Shown: positions 34,255 to 45,071, counted from the first letter of the stretch. The stretch is 64,000 nucleotides of DNA from Gemmatimonadota bacterium (GCA_009838645.1 VXRC01000048.1:28865-92864), one strand, 5' to 3'. Numbers and translations: made by a program. Notes: generated by a model not told the origin, from the letters alone.

Positions 34255-35001
34255 CTATTCCAGCGATTTGATGGGGCCTTCGCCGCGGCCCAGGATGAAC
34301 TGCTGCACCAGCGCGTCGTCGCAGTTCCGGATCTCGTCCGGGGTCCCCACCATGTGAATCACCCCGTCGTGGAGCATGGCGATGCGGTCCGCGATCTTGT
34401 ACGCGCTGATCATGTCGTGGGTCACCGCGATCGCCGTCACCGACAGCCGCTGGTTCATGTCCAGGATCAGGTCGTTGATGATGTCCGCCATGATGGGGTC
34501 CAGGCCCGTGGTGGGTTCGTCGTAGAGAATGTACTCCGGATTCATGGCGATCGCCCTGGCGAGTCCCACTCTCTTGCGCATGCCGCCCGAAAGCTCCGCC
34601 GGCTTCTGTTCCTCCACGTCGGAAAGGCCGACCATCTGGAGGCAGGTCCGGACCCGTTCGCCGATCTCCGCCTCGGTCCGGTCGGTGTGTACTTTCAGTG
34701 CGATCCCCACGTTCTCGCCCACGGTCATGGAATCGAAGAGGGCGCCGCCCTGGAACAGGAAACCGAACCGCTTCCGGATTTCGTCCAGCTCCGCGCCGTA
34801 CAGCCTGGTCACGTCCCTGCCGTCCACCAGCAGCGTTCCGCCGTCCGGATGCAGCAACCCCGTAATGTGCTTGAGCAGCACGCTCTTGCCGCATCCGCTC
34901 CGGCCGATGATGACCATGGTCTCCCCGGACTCGATGGTCAGGTTGACGTCCGTCAGCACCGGTTTCCCGAAGGCTTTTCTCAGGTGTACGATTTCGATCA
35001 T
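34255..35001 (-). CDS. ABC transporter ATP-binding protein, MlaF-like
   Basis: A 248-residue ABC ATPase. Walker A GRSGCGKS (33-40), signature LSGGMRKRVGLARA and Walker B ILYDEPTTGLDP are intact. The GMRKR form of the signature and the overall sequence match the Mla/Mkl phospholipid-transport ATPases. The MlaE permease and MlaD MCE protein are not adjacent. It lies between dnaB and tgt. Confidence 0.88.
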   Translation of the reverse strand: MIEIVHLRKAFGKPVLTDVNLTIESGETMVIIGRSGCGKSVLLKHITGLLHPDGGTLLVDGRDVTRLYGAELDEIRKRFGFLFQGGALFDSMTVGENVGIALKVHTDRTEAEIGERVRTCLQMVGLSDVEEQKPAELSGGMRKRVGLARAIAMNPEYILYDEPTTGLDPIMADIINDLILDMNQRLSVTAIAVTHDMISAYKIADRIAMLHDGVIHMVGTPDEIRNCDDALVQQFILGRGEGPIKSLE

Positions 35002-35034
35002 TAGAGGATTGAGAACGTAACGCGGGAAGAACGG

Positions 35035-36392
<1,358 letters not shown>

Positions 36393-36396
<4 letters not shown>

Positions 36397-37214
36397 GAGA
36401 CCTCAGCTCCCGGGGTCGCCTGTGCATCGGACTGCACGATGCGGTCGTATTCCTTCCGCAACAGCTGCACGTCTTCCCAGGTCGGCCGCTTGTAAGCCGC
36501 ATTGCGCAGCAGGCCGGAGGGGTGGTACGTCACCAGCAGTTTGATGCCGTGATAGTCGTGGAACCTGCCCCGCAGCGCTCGAATCGAACTGTTCTGCTTG
36601 AGCAGGGCCTGGGCCGCAACGCGGCCGAGGGCGCAGATCAGCCTGGGCTGTACGAGGCGGATCTGCTCCTTCAGGATGGCGTCGCACGCGTCGACCTCTT
36701 CGGGCATTGGATCGCGGTTGTTCGGCGGCCGGCATTTCAGGATGTTGGTGATGTACACCTCGTCCCGGGTGAAATCGATGGCATTCAGGATGCGGGTCAG
36801 CAGCTTTCCCGCCTGGCCCACGAAGGGCTGGCCCTGTTCGTCTTCCTGGGCGCCGGGCGCTTCGCCCACGAACATCACGTCGGCGCGCTCGTTCCCGGAA
36901 CCGAATACGAAGTGCTTTCGCTTGAATCCCAGCGCGCAGGCCGTGCAGCGATGGTATTTCGCATACAGGGCCTCGAGGGAGGTTACCTGGGCCGACTGCC
37001 CGGCCCCGGCAGGTTGGCCGGCTAGGGCAGGTTGACCGGCCCCGGCAGGTTGACCGGCTCGGTCGGACCACGCTGACCGCCTCTGTTCTGGCAACGGAAG
37101 CGCCTTGTCCAGGCCCTCCGGCAGGTAGAGCGATTCGAGTCCCTGCTCTTCTTCCTGCCTCACGGCCTCGACGGTCTGGCGTATCAGGTCGGACAGCGAC
37201 GCTTGCGTTTTCAT
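36393..37214 (-). CDS. Uracil-DNA glycosylase, family 4 (Fe-S type)
   Basis: A 273-residue enzyme excising uracil from DNA. Motif 1 is GEAPGAQEDEQGQPFVG; four cysteines (90, 93, 161, 177) are placed to bind a 4Fe-4S cluster; motif 2 is the C-terminal TYHPSGLLRN. Residues about 52-74 are an Ala-Gly-Gln-Pro insert between the helical N-terminus and the core, encoded by the repeat at 36999-37061. It overlaps both neighbours by ATGA. Confidence 0.93.
36999..37061. repeat. Seven 9-bp units (18-bp higher order) inside the uracil-DNA glycosylase gene
   Basis: GGCAGGTTG alternates with GCCGGCTAG or ACCGGCCCC, exactly 63 bp, the same length as the trmD insert. It is a diverged relative of the CCTGGTCNG family. 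Confidence 0.85.
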
Positions 37215-38428
37215 GCGGGAACGACTTCCCGGTTTCTCAGCAGGGCGGCAACTTCGTCCATGACGCGGTCCGCCACGTCGGACTTGGATTGCAGGGGCAG
37301 GGATTCCTCGCGGCCGTCGCGGTGTATCAGGGTGACGATATTCGTATCCGTCTCGAATCCGGCGCCCTCGGCGGTGAGGTCGTTGTAGACCACCAGGTCC
37401 AGGTCCTTGTCCGCCCGCTTCCGGCGCGCGTAGTCGAGACCGTCATGGGTCTCCGCGGCAAAGCCGATCAGTACGGGCGGGCGGGCGGCGGCCACTTCCG
37501 CGAGGATATCGGCGGTCCGCGTCATCTCCAGCGTAAGACGTTCCTCCGTCTTCTTCGTCTTCCGGGGGGCCTGGACGCCCGGCCGGTAATCCGCCACGGC
37601 CGCCGCCATGATCACGGCATGCTGGCCTTCGCGGCCGGCCAGAACGGCTTCGCGCATTTCACCGGCGGTCCGTACGTGTTCCACGGCGACCCCGTAAGGA
37701 TCCTGGAGGTGCGTGGGTCCCGCTACGAGCGTGACCGACGCGCCACGCCGGGCCGCGGCCCTTGCGAGGGCGTAACCCATCTTTCCGCTGGAGCGGTTCG
37801 TGACGCACCGGACGGGGTCGATATCCTCCGCCGTGGGGCCGGCGCTCACCAGCACGTTGCATCCGGCCAGGTCGTGGTCGGGATCGGCAAGGATGGCGAC
37901 CGCTTCCACGATCTGCTCCGGCGCCGCCAGCCTCCCGTCCCCCTCCTCGCCGTTGGCCAGCAGGCCGAATTCCGGTTCGATGACGTGAACGCCCCGGCTC
38001 CTGAGGCGGTCGAGGTTCGACTGGACGGCTTCATTTCTCCACATGCGGAAATTCATGGCCGGCGCCAGGCAGCAAGGCGCTTCGCAGGCCAGCATCACGG
38101 TGGAGAGCAGGTCGTCGCCCAGCCCGTTCGCCATCTTGCCGATGATATTGGCCGTGGCGGGCGCGATGGCCACCGTATCGGCCCAGACCGCGAGGTCGAC
38201 GTGTTCTTCACCGGCCATCCCGGTGTCGGGAAACTGATCGACGGCCACGGGATGGGCGGTCAGCGCGCTGAAGGTTACGGCACCGACGAACGCGCCGGCT
38301 TCCCGGGTCATCACCACCCGGACGTCCGCCTGTTCCCGGACGAGTCCGCGGACTACTTCGGCCGCCTTGTAGGCCGAAATGCTGCCCGTCACCCCGAGGA
38401 CGATCCGGCGTCCTTTTAACCTGGACAT
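37211..38428 (-). CDS. coaBC: Bifunctional phosphopantothenoylcysteine decarboxylase / phosphopantothenate-cysteine ligase
   Basis: A 405-residue coenzyme A biosynthesis fusion. CoaC half (1-185): GVTGSISAYKAAEVVR for FMN, the catalytic His in EEHVDLAVWAD, and PAMNFRMW. CoaB half (190-405): VSAGPTAEDIDPVRCVTNRSSGKMG and AAVADYRP. The order and fusion are standard. Confidence 0.97.
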   Translation of the reverse strand: MSRLKGRRIVLGVTGSISAYKAAEVVRGLVREQADVRVVMTREAGAFVGAVTFSALTAHPVAVDQFPDTGMAGEEHVDLAVWADTVAIAPATANIIGKMANGLGDDLLSTVMLACEAPCCLAPAMNFRMWRNEAVQSNLDRLRSRGVHVIEPEFGLLANGEEGDGRLAAPEQIVEAVAILADPDHDLAGCNVLVSAGPTAEDIDPVRCVTNRSSGKMGYALARAAARRGASVTLVAGPTHLQDPYGVAVEHVRTAGEMREAVLAGREGQHAVIMAAAVADYRPGVQAPRKTKKTEERLTLEMTRTADILAEVAAARPPVLIGFAAETHDGLDYARRKRADKDLDLVVYNDLTAEGAGFETDTNIVTLIHRDGREESLPLQSKSDVADRVMDEVAALLRNREVVPA

Positions 38429-38442
38429 CGGGAACTCCTGAC

Positions 38443-38685
38443 TTACTCCACGGCCTCGTCTTCCTCGGCCGGCTGATAGTCGTAGTTCAACTCGTCGCCG
38501 AGCAACCGGTCCAGCGCCATGGTCGTCACTTTCTCGGCGCGGTCCTCCTGCGTGCCCAGCATCTTGTTGTGGAGGTTGATTCTCCGTGCCTCCATGGCCG
38601 TCACCATGACGGCCTCGTAGATGTTGTCGGCGACTGCCCTCATGCGCTCCTGGGAAATGTACTGTGTTGTTTTCGTGGCGTTCAT
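38443..38685 (-). CDS. rpoZ: RNA polymerase omega subunit
   Basis: An 80-residue protein with the omega/Rpb6 core NIYEAVMVTAMEARRIN and an acidic C-terminus. Omega helps assemble RNA polymerase. The ATG at 38685 overlaps the gmk stop (ATGA) and has GGGAG five bases upstream. The gmk-rpoZ-coaBC order is widely conserved and confirms the call. Confidence 0.92.
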   Translation of the reverse strand: MNATKTTQYISQERMRAVADNIYEAVMVTAMEARRINLHNKMLGTQEDRAEKVTTMALDRLLGDELNYDYQPAEEDEAVE

Positions 38686-39314
38686 GGCTGCTCCCATCGG
38701 CTGATGCGGCGCCGTTCGGCGGCTATGATCCCCCGAATGGCGTCAACGGTGGACTGCTGCTTGCCATCTTCATTGTCGACCCCGTAGTCATACGCGGGAA
38801 GGTACTTCATCTCGGTGCGCGCCTTTTCCAACCGCTTACGGATCTGTTCGTCCGTTTCCAGGCCGCGCTGTTTCAACCGCCGTGCCAGGCTGTCTAGGGA
38901 AGGCGGAATCAGGAAGACGAGCACGGCCTCCGGGAATATGGCCTTAACGGCTCCTCCGCCCTGGACGTCGATGACCAGCAAGGCTACGCCCCCGGACCGA
39001 ATGACGCGCTCGACGGCGTCCCGGGGGGTGCCGTACAGCACGCCGTCGTAAACTTCCGCCCATTCGAGAAAGGCGCCCTTTCGTATCTTCTCCTTGAATT
39101 CGTCCGCGCTGACAAACTGGTAATCGATCCCGTCCCGCTCGTTCGGCCGCTTCTTCCGGGTCGTCATGGATACGGACCGGACGATGGCCGGGTCTCCGGT
39201 CGTAAGCAATTCGCCGATCGTGGTCTTTCCCGTACCCGACGGCGCGGAGAGGACCAGGCAGAACCCCTTTGCCTCCGTGCGGCCGGGCGGCCCGGGCGCG
39301 ACGGATTCACTCAA
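38682..39314 (-). CDS. gmk: Guanylate kinase
   Basis: A 210-residue kinase making GDP from GMP. P-loop SAPSGTGKTT, GMP-binding SVSMTTRKKRPNERDGIDYQFV and LVIDVQGG are intact. The likely start is TTG at 39314, overlapping the yicC stop; no other start precedes the P-loop. The extra ~17 residues before the core are unconserved. Confidence 0.96.
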   Translation of the reverse strand: MSESVAPGPPGRTEAKGFCLVLSAPSGTGKTTIGELLTTGDPAIVRSVSMTTRKKRPNERDGIDYQFVSADEFKEKIRKGAFLEWAEVYDGVLYGTPRDAVERVIRSGGVALLVIDVQGGGAVKAIFPEAVLVFLIPPSLDSLARRLKQRGLETDEQIRKRLEKARTEMKYLPAYDYGVDNEDGKQQSTVDAIRGIIAAERRRISRWEQP

Positions 39315-40185
39315 TGTTCTGCACCTGTTCGCGGACTTTCTCCAACTCTTCCTTGGCCTGGATGACGGAATGGCTGATTTCCGTATCGTTGCCCTTGGAA
39401 CCGATGGTATTGATCTCCCGGTTCATTTCCTGGATGAGGAAATTGAGGCGCCTGCCCGGACTCCCTTCGTCCCCCAGCGCTTCCAGGAAGGCGCCGCAAT
39501 GGGCGTCCATGCGAACGCATTCCTCGGTCACGTCGCTCCGCTCTGCAAACAGGGTGATCTCCATGGCCATGCGCTGCGGGTCGACCGGTCCGTCGTCAAG
39601 CAGGCCCTCGATCCGACGGTGCAGGCGTTCCCGGAACTCGGCCACCCGGTCCGGCGCTCGGTCCTCGATCGACCCCAGCAAGGCCTGAATGGCCTGGATC
39701 CTGCCGCGCAGGTCGATTTCGAGCGCCTTCCCTTCGTTTCGCTTCATGTCCTTTAAGGCTGCGAGCGCACGCTCGAGGGCGTCCTCGATACCCTTCCAGC
39801 GCTCGACCGGTTCGACTTCGTCGGCTTCCGGCGTCACCAGGCCCGGGTAGGCGGCGACCATTTCGAGGGAGACCTCGCCCGATACGCCGAGCTCGTCCTT
39901 GAGCTGCCTCAGCGCGTCGCAGTACTTCCTACCCGCCTCCGCGTCGATCCGTATCCCGTGAGCGCTTGAATCGCCGTCGTCGCACCGGACGGACACGGAA
40001 ACGTTGCCCCGCGTCACGTGGTCCTGCACGTACGCGCGCACGCGGCCCTCCAGCGAACCCAGAGACTTCGGCAGCCTTACCGCGATGTCGCAGAACCGGC
40101 CGTTAACCGAACGCAATTCGACGACGGTGCGGACGCCGGCGAGGTCGGATTCCCCGGCGCCGTATCCAGTCATGCTGCATATCAT
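39307..40185 (-). CDS. yicC: YicC family endoribonuclease
   Basis: A 292-residue YicC protein. The N-terminus MTGYGAGE and VELRSVNGRFCDIAVRLP and the C-terminal RRLNFLIQEMNREINTIGSK, with its conserved Glu-rich end, are characteristic. YicC in E. coli is an endoribonuclease acting on a small RNA. It is the first gene after the promoter at 40232-40260 and precedes gmk, the usual order. Confidence 0.94.
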   Translation of the reverse strand: MICSMTGYGAGESDLAGVRTVVELRSVNGRFCDIAVRLPKSLGSLEGRVRAYVQDHVTRGNVSVSVRCDDGDSSAHGIRIDAEAGRKYCDALRQLKDELGVSGEVSLEMVAAYPGLVTPEADEVEPVERWKGIEDALERALAALKDMKRNEGKALEIDLRGRIQAIQALLGSIEDRAPDRVAEFRERLHRRIEGLLDDGPVDPQRMAMEITLFAERSDVTEECVRMDAHCGAFLEALGDEGSPGRRLNFLIQEMNREINTIGSKGNDTEISHSVIQAKEELEKVREQVQNIE

Positions 40186-40214
40186 TCAAAGCCCCTGAAT
40201 CCCCGGTTACGGCC

Positions 40215-40229
40215 TGTTTCCAAGAAACA
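40215..40229. promoter_or_regulatory. Inverted repeat TGTTTC-CAA-GAAACA at the yicC transcription start
   Basis: A perfect 6-bp inverted repeat with a 3-base spacer lies just downstream of the -10 box, across the expected start near 40225. It could be a repressor operator or a leader hairpin. Confidence 0.45.
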
Positions 40230-40231
40230 TG

Positions 40232-40260
40232 AAAATACACGCTAAACGGCGATTTGTCAA
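40232..40260 (-). promoter_or_regulatory. Sigma-70-type promoter for yicC-gmk-rpoZ and downstream genes
   Basis: On the minus strand TTGACA (40260-40255) and TATTTT (40237-40232) are 17 bases apart. It is the clearest promoter ahead of the minus-strand run that extends to 23.8 kb. Confidence 0.72.
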
Positions 40261-40299
40261 TAACATATTGGCGGCCGCCCGGCGGCGTTCCTTCCCATT

Positions 40300-40343
40300 C
40301 CTGGCACGCCCCTGGCATGCCCCTGGCACGCCCCTGGCACGCC
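40300..40343. repeat. Four 11-bp tandem units in the yicC-rqcH divergent region
   Basis: CCTGGCACGCC, CCTGGCATGCC, then CCTGGCACGCC twice. It lies between the minus-strand yicC promoter and rqcH. Confidence 0.93.
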
Positions 40344-40476
40344 GAAAATAAGATTCATGACCTTTGACGCAACCGGTTCCGTTATATTATGCAAAAGGCG
40401 GGACGCGGCGGTCCCGACGCCGCGGAACGTCATCGTATCGGGATCGCACCGAAACCGGAATCAGGATGGAGCAGGC

Positions 40477-42258
40477 ATGGACGCCCTGGTGTTACAGGCT
40501 GTGAAAGACGAAAGCAGGGAGCTGGAAGGGTCGCGTATTGTGGCCGTCGAGCAGTACGCACCCATGGAAATCGGCCTCCTCCTGAAGACGAGCACGGGCA
40601 GGCGCTTGCTGTCGATCTCCGTGCAGCCGGGTTTCTCCCGGGTACATCTGTCGGATGCCGCGAAGAAGGGCGAAGCTTCGTCCGCGCTGCTCGCCGCGCT
40701 GCGGGACCATCTCGTTCCCGGCCTGCTGGAGAAGGTCGACGTGGCACCCTTCGAACGGGTGGTGCAACTCCATTGCAGGGGCCGGTCCTCGCCGGGACCC
40801 GGCCGGTACCGCCTGATCGCCGAGCTCATCGGGAACCGGGGGATCATGGTCTTCCTTTCCGATCCGGACCGCGTTATCCTGGAGACCCTCAGGCGTATTC
40901 GGGGCACGGAAAGGGAACTGGTTCCCGGTGAGACCTACGCGTTCCCGCCGCCGATGAAAAAAACACCGCTCGGCGAAGCCACGCGCGAACTGCTGGCCGG
41001 AGCGGACCGCCTGGAGACACCGGAAGCACTGGCGCGCCAATTGACCGCCACCTTCGCGGGTCTGTCCAGGGATATGGCCCAGGAGGTCGTGGCCCGGGCG
41101 GGCCTGTCGGACGCGACGGCCTATGCGGACAGGGACGGAGTGGACCGCGTCGCCCGGACCTGGCAGAGCCTGGAGGAGCTTGTCCGCCGCGTGAAGGAAC
41201 GGGACTGGACGCCCTGCATCGGAAGGTCTCAGGACGGCCGGGCCCGCGTCCTTTCCGCGGTCCCGGTCCATTCCCTGCCCGCGGCGCAGGTAGAACGCCA
41301 CGAAACCGTCAGCATCGCCGTGGAACGTTTCTACGAAGAACGAATGGACGAAGAAGCGTTCAAGCAACGGCAGCAGAAAGTGCAGCGGGCCCTGCGCGAT
41401 GAGATCCGGCGCCTGGAACGCCTGACGGAGAACCTGGGAAAGGACTTGGTTCACGTGGAGCAGGAAGAAGAATACCGCCGGTACGGCGAGCTGATCACCT
41501 CTCACCTGGCCGGGCTGAAAGCGGGGTCGACGGAAGCCCTGGTCGAAGACTACTTCAGCGCTGACGGGGAGGAAGTCGCCATTCCCATGAAGCCCAACCT
41601 GTCGCCGGCGGAGAACGCCCGGTGGTACTTCCGGCAGGCCCGCAAGGCCCGGGACGGGCGGAAGGCGGTGGCCCAACGCATCGCCCGGGCACGGAAACGC
41701 CTGGAAGAAGTCACGGGCATCCGCGCGAAGCTGGGATGCGACGCCGATGAAGAGAGGCTGGAGGAAGCTTACAGAGCCTGCATCAGGCTGGATCTGGTCA
41801 AGGCGCCCCGCGAAACCGGCCCTTCGAAAACCGGCGTTTCGAAACGGCCGCGCAAGAAGACCGGGCAGGACATCCATCCGAGGAGGTACCTCACCTCCAG
41901 CGGACACCTGCTGCTCGTGGGCCGCAACAGCCGGGAGAACGAAGCGTTGACGAAATCGGCGGCGCCGGACGACATCTGGCTGCACGCGCGGAACCTGGGC
42001 GGTTCCCACGTGATCCTGCGGCGGGAGGACAAGACCCAGATGCCGAGCAGGAAGACCCTCTACGAAGCGGCCTGCCTGGCGGCCTGGTACAGCAAGGGCC
42101 GGGGTTCCACCACGGTGCCGGTGGACTACACGGAGCGCCGTTACGTCCGGAAAATGAAAAACGGCAGCCCCGGACAGGTCGTGTTCACCCGCGAAAAAAC
42201 GCTCTTCGTCGAACCCGGACTGGCACTCCGCCAGGCCGACACGCCGGGGACGGCCTGA
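40477..42258 (+). CDS. rqcH: NFACT family ribosome rescue protein RqcH (Rqc2 homologue)
   Basis: A 593-residue protein of the bacterial ribosome quality-control pathway, which adds C-terminal Ala tails to stalled chains on 50S subunits. It has an NFACT-N domain (1-~200, LIAELIGNRGIMVFLSD), helix-hairpin-helix, a long charged coiled-coil (about 285-440), and an NFACT-R domain with NSRENEALTKSAAPDDIWLHARNLGGSHVIL. The ATG at 40477 follows GGAG by five bases. Weak TTGACG and TATTAT boxes upstream are only 15 bases apart, so the promoter is uncertain. Confidence 0.92.
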   Translation: MDALVLQAVKDESRELEGSRIVAVEQYAPMEIGLLLKTSTGRRLLSISVQPGFSRVHLSDAAKKGEASSALLAALRDHLVPGLLEKVDVAPFERVVQLHCRGRSSPGPGRYRLIAELIGNRGIMVFLSDPDRVILETLRRIRGTERELVPGETYAFPPPMKKTPLGEATRELLAGADRLETPEALARQLTATFAGLSRDMAQEVVARAGLSDATAYADRDGVDRVARTWQSLEELVRRVKERDWTPCIGRSQDGRARVLSAVPVHSLPAAQVERHETVSIAVERFYEERMDEEAFKQRQQKVQRALRDEIRRLERLTENLGKDLVHVEQEEEYRRYGELITSHLAGLKAGSTEALVEDYFSADGEEVAIPMKPNLSPAENARWYFRQARKARDGRKAVAQRIARARKRLEEVTGIRAKLGCDADEERLEEAYRACIRLDLVKAPRETGPSKTGVSKRPRKKTGQDIHPRRYLTSSGHLLLVGRNSRENEALTKSAAPDDIWLHARNLGGSHVILRREDKTQMPSRKTLYEAACLAAWYSKGRGSTTVPVDYTERRYVRKMKNGSPGQVVFTREKTLFVEPGLALRQADTPGTA

Positions 42259-42342
42259 CGGAGTTGACACGACCGCCGGAAGCGTCCGACCAAGCATGAC
42301 ACGTATCGTCGGGAACGTCCGACCGAGATTGGCGCGTTCCGC

Positions 42343-43185
42343 TCAGACCCGGTCCACGATGCGGCCTTCGGCGTAGGAGCCCAGCAGCTTGAAGTTGGCA
42401 GCGATCTCCCGGAGGTGGTTGAGCGCCCGGCTGCAGAGCAGGCTCTCGGCGTGCCCCTCGAAATCCAGGTAGAACAGGTACTCCCAGGGGGATCCGACCA
42501 GGGGCCGCGATTCGATCTTGGTGATGGAGATGTCCCGCAGCGCGAAGACGCTCATGGCCTTGAACAGCATGCCGGGTTCGTGGGGCACCGAGAAGACGAT
42601 GGAGGTCTTCATGCGCTCGCCCTCCGATGGTTCGGGCGCTCTGCCCAGGACCAGGAACCGCGTATAGTTCTGGGGGTTGTCTTCGATCCCGCGCTCCAGG
42701 ATCTCCAGCCCGTACCGCTCCGCGGCCCGCGTGCTCGCGATCACGCCGATATCCCGCCCTTCGCCCTCACCGAGCATCTTGGCCGCGCCGCCGGTATCGT
42801 ACACGGTTTCGGGTTTCATCGACGGATGCTCACGGAAGAACCGGACGCACTGTTCGAGCGCTTTGGGATGAGACTGGACCCGGCGGAGTTCCTCCGGCCG
42901 GACGCCCGGTTTCGCCATCAGGTTGTGGACGATGCGGAGCACGATTTCACCCACGATCTGCAGGTCGTGCTCCTGCATCAGGTCGTAATTGACGTGGATG
43001 CTGCCCGCCAGGGTGTTCTCGATAGGCAGCATGCCGTAATCGCAGCTGCCCTCGTCCACGGCGCGGAACACGTCGTCGAACCATCCGTGGGGAACCGGTT
43101 CGGCCGCGTCTCCGAAATAGGCGAGCACGGCCATCTCGCTGAAGGCTCCCAACTCGCCCTGGAAGCCGGTCCTGAACTTCTTCAA
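42343..43185 (-). CDS. pheA: Prephenate dehydratase
   Basis: A 280-residue enzyme giving phenylpyruvate for phenylalanine. The catalytic domain shows YFGDAAEPVPH and ENTLAGSIHVNYDLM; TRFLVLGR carries the conserved Thr. The C-terminal ACT domain has the Phe-binding ESRPLVGSPWEYLFYLDF. No mutase domain is fused; a separate aroH supplies it. The TTG start at 43185 lies five bases after AAAGGAGG and overlaps the tyrA stop. It is the last gene of the aromatic supraoperon. Confidence 0.95.
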   Translation of the reverse strand: MKKFRTGFQGELGAFSEMAVLAYFGDAAEPVPHGWFDDVFRAVDEGSCDYGMLPIENTLAGSIHVNYDLMQEHDLQIVGEIVLRIVHNLMAKPGVRPEELRRVQSHPKALEQCVRFFREHPSMKPETVYDTGGAAKMLGEGEGRDIGVIASTRAAERYGLEILERGIEDNPQNYTRFLVLGRAPEPSEGERMKTSIVFSVPHEPGMLFKAMSVFALRDISITKIESRPLVGSPWEYLFYLDFEGHAESLLCSRALNHLREIAANFKLLGSYAEGRIVDRV

Positions 43186-44045
43186 TCGGTCCTCCTTTCA
43201 CCCAGCAACGCGGCCCTGCTCTCCTTCGCCTTCGTCAGCGTCTCCACCAGTTCCGATTCGCGCCCCTCCTCGATCTGCGCCGCCAGGTCGTCGAGCAACC
43301 GCCTGGCGTCCTCGATGCCGCGCCGCAGGGACCGCCCGTTGGTCAAGCAGATGTCGGCCATCACCTGCACGGTGGACGCGGCCAGGCGGGTCGTGTCCCG
43401 GAATCCCGACGCGGCGAACTCGCCCAGGCATTCTTCCTCGCGCGCCGTCTTCTCCGCGGCGAGTGCCAGTACCACGGACAGCAGGTAGGGCAGGTGGCTG
43501 GTGACGGAGACGATCCGGTCGTGGCGCTCGGCGGGTATGACGGCAGGACGCGCCCCGATCCGGCGGACCAGGTCCGTGAGCAGGTCGAGGGCGCCTTCAT
43601 CCACCGAGGGGGGCGGGACCAGGGCGAACGTCGCATCCTGAAACAGCCCGTCATCGGCGTGATCGATGCCGGTGTGCTCGGTGCCCGCCATGGGGTGTCC
43701 GCCGACATACCGCTTGATGCCGGCCTGGCCGGCGACGGCGGAAACGATCGCCTCCTTCGTGCTGCCCAGGTCCAGAAGGATGGTCTCCTGGCCGAGCAGC
43801 GGCGCGAGGCCGGGCAATATTTCCAGGATGGACCGCACGGGCGTGGCGAGGACGACCAGGTCGGCCCCTGCCACCCCCTCGGCCATTTCCAGGTATCCCG
43901 CGTCGATGGCGCCGCGTTCCAGGGCCCGGTCCAGCACGGCCCGGTCAAGGTCGACGCCCGCGACGCGTTCCGCCGCCCCCGCCTTCCGGACCGCCATGCC
44001 GAAGGAACCGCCCAGCAGTCCCACGCCGATAATGGTGATGCGCAT
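43182..44045 (-). CDS. tyrA: Prephenate dehydrogenase
   Basis: A 287-residue NAD(P)-dependent enzyme making 4-hydroxyphenylpyruvate for tyrosine. The N-terminal dinucleotide site is IIGVGLLGGSFGMAVRKAG; GGHPMAGTEHTGID carries the catalytic His; the C-terminal dimerisation helices follow. The ATG at 44045 starts exactly at the Rossmann fold and lies eight bases after the aroF stop. No ACT domain is attached. Confidence 0.95.
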   Translation of the reverse strand: MRITIIGVGLLGGSFGMAVRKAGAAERVAGVDLDRAVLDRALERGAIDAGYLEMAEGVAGADLVVLATPVRSILEILPGLAPLLGQETILLDLGSTKEAIVSAVAGQAGIKRYVGGHPMAGTEHTGIDHADDGLFQDATFALVPPPSVDEGALDLLTDLVRRIGARPAVIPAERHDRIVSVTSHLPYLLSVVLALAAEKTAREEECLGEFAASGFRDTTRLAASTVQVMADICLTNGRSLRRGIEDARRLLDDLAAQIEEGRESELVETLTKAKESRAALLGERRTD

Positions 44046-44053
44046 AGGCCAAC

Positions 44054-45070
44054 TCAGCCGATAGTTCGGTTGACGGCCGTCGCGACCGCCTGCAGTTCCG
44101 GGATCAGGGAGGTCAGCGCTTCCGGAGTCAGAGACTGGTCCCCGTCGGACAGCGCGCGTTCCGGCGTCGGATGCATCTCGATCATGAGTCCGTCGGCGCC
44201 CACCGCCACGGCCGCCCGGGCGGCCGGTCCCACGAAATCGGCGTTGCCGGTCCCGTGGCTCGGGTCGATGAACACGGGCAGATGGGTGTATCTCTGCAGC
44301 ACGGGCACGGCGGAGATGTCGAGCGTGTTCCGGGTCCACGTCTCGAAGGTCCGGATACCCCGTTCGCACAGGACGACGTTGTGGTTCCCCCCCGCCAGGA
44401 TGTACTCGGCCGCCAGGAGCATTTCCTCGAGCGTGGCGGACATGCCCCGCTTGAGCATGACGGGCTTGCTGCTGTGCCCTACCACGTTCAGCAGCGGATA
44501 GTTCTGCATGTTCCGCGCGCCGATCTGCAGCATGTCCACGTATTCCGAGACCATGGGTTCCATCTCGGGCTCCATCACTTCCGAGATGGTCGGCAGGCCC
44601 GTTTCCTCGCTGACCCGGGCCATGATCTTCAGGCCTTCCTCTCCGAGCCCCTGGAAGCTGTAGGGCGATGTCCTGGGCTTGAACGCCCCGCCGCGTATGA
44701 TGTGAGCCCCCGCGGCCCGGGCGTGTTGCGCCGCCTCCAGGAACTGGTCGTAGGACTCGACGGAACAGGGACCGGCGATGATGGTGATGCCGTCGCCGCC
44801 GATCGTCACGTCGCCCACCTTGAAACGAGTCTTGTGCGGCTGCACCTCCCGGCTCACCAGCTTGTAGGGCCGCTGGATGCGCTGAACGCGGTCCACCCCG
44901 TCCAGGATTTCAAACTGTTCTGGAGAAAGACTGAGGGTATTGCCGATCACGCAGATGATGGACATCTCGTCGCCCTGTATATCCCGTGGTTTACAGCCGA
45001 AGGCCCGGATGGTCTCCCGGACGTGCTCCTTCTGTTCTTCCGTTGCATTGAGTTTCATCACAACCACCAT
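44054..45070 (-). CDS. aroF: 3-deoxy-7-phosphoheptulonate synthase (type I-beta, with N-terminal regulatory domain)
   Basis: A 338-residue DAHP synthase, the first step of aromatic synthesis. The N-terminal ~75 residues (MVVVMKLNATEEQKEHV) form the ferredoxin/ACT-like regulatory domain seen in Thermotoga-type enzymes. The TIM barrel has IIAGPCSVES, GGAFKPRTSPYSFQGLG, LQIGARNMQN and VFIDPSHGTG. GGGAGG precedes the ATG, one base after aroH. The extra domain is the expected site of Tyr or Phe feedback. Confidence 0.96.
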   Translation of the reverse strand: MVVVMKLNATEEQKEHVRETIRAFGCKPRDIQGDEMSIICVIGNTLSLSPEQFEILDGVDRVQRIQRPYKLVSREVQPHKTRFKVGDVTIGGDGITIIAGPCSVESYDQFLEAAQHARAAGAHIIRGGAFKPRTSPYSFQGLGEEGLKIMARVSEETGLPTISEVMEPEMEPMVSEYVDMLQIGARNMQNYPLLNVVGHSSKPVMLKRGMSATLEEMLLAAEYILAGGNHNVVLCERGIRTFETWTRNTLDISAVPVLQRYTHLPVFIDPSHGTGNADFVGPAARAAVAVGADGLMIEMHPTPERALSDGDQSLTPEALTSLIPELQAVATAVNRTIG

Positions 45071-45071
45071 T

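Noticed and set aside
34255..35001. Complete Mla phospholipid transport operon
   Set aside because: Only the ATPase is present; neighbours are dnaB and tgt.
40364..40390. Promoter for rqcH from TTGACG and TATTAT
   Set aside because: Spacing is only 15 bases and other pairings are worse; left uncalled.
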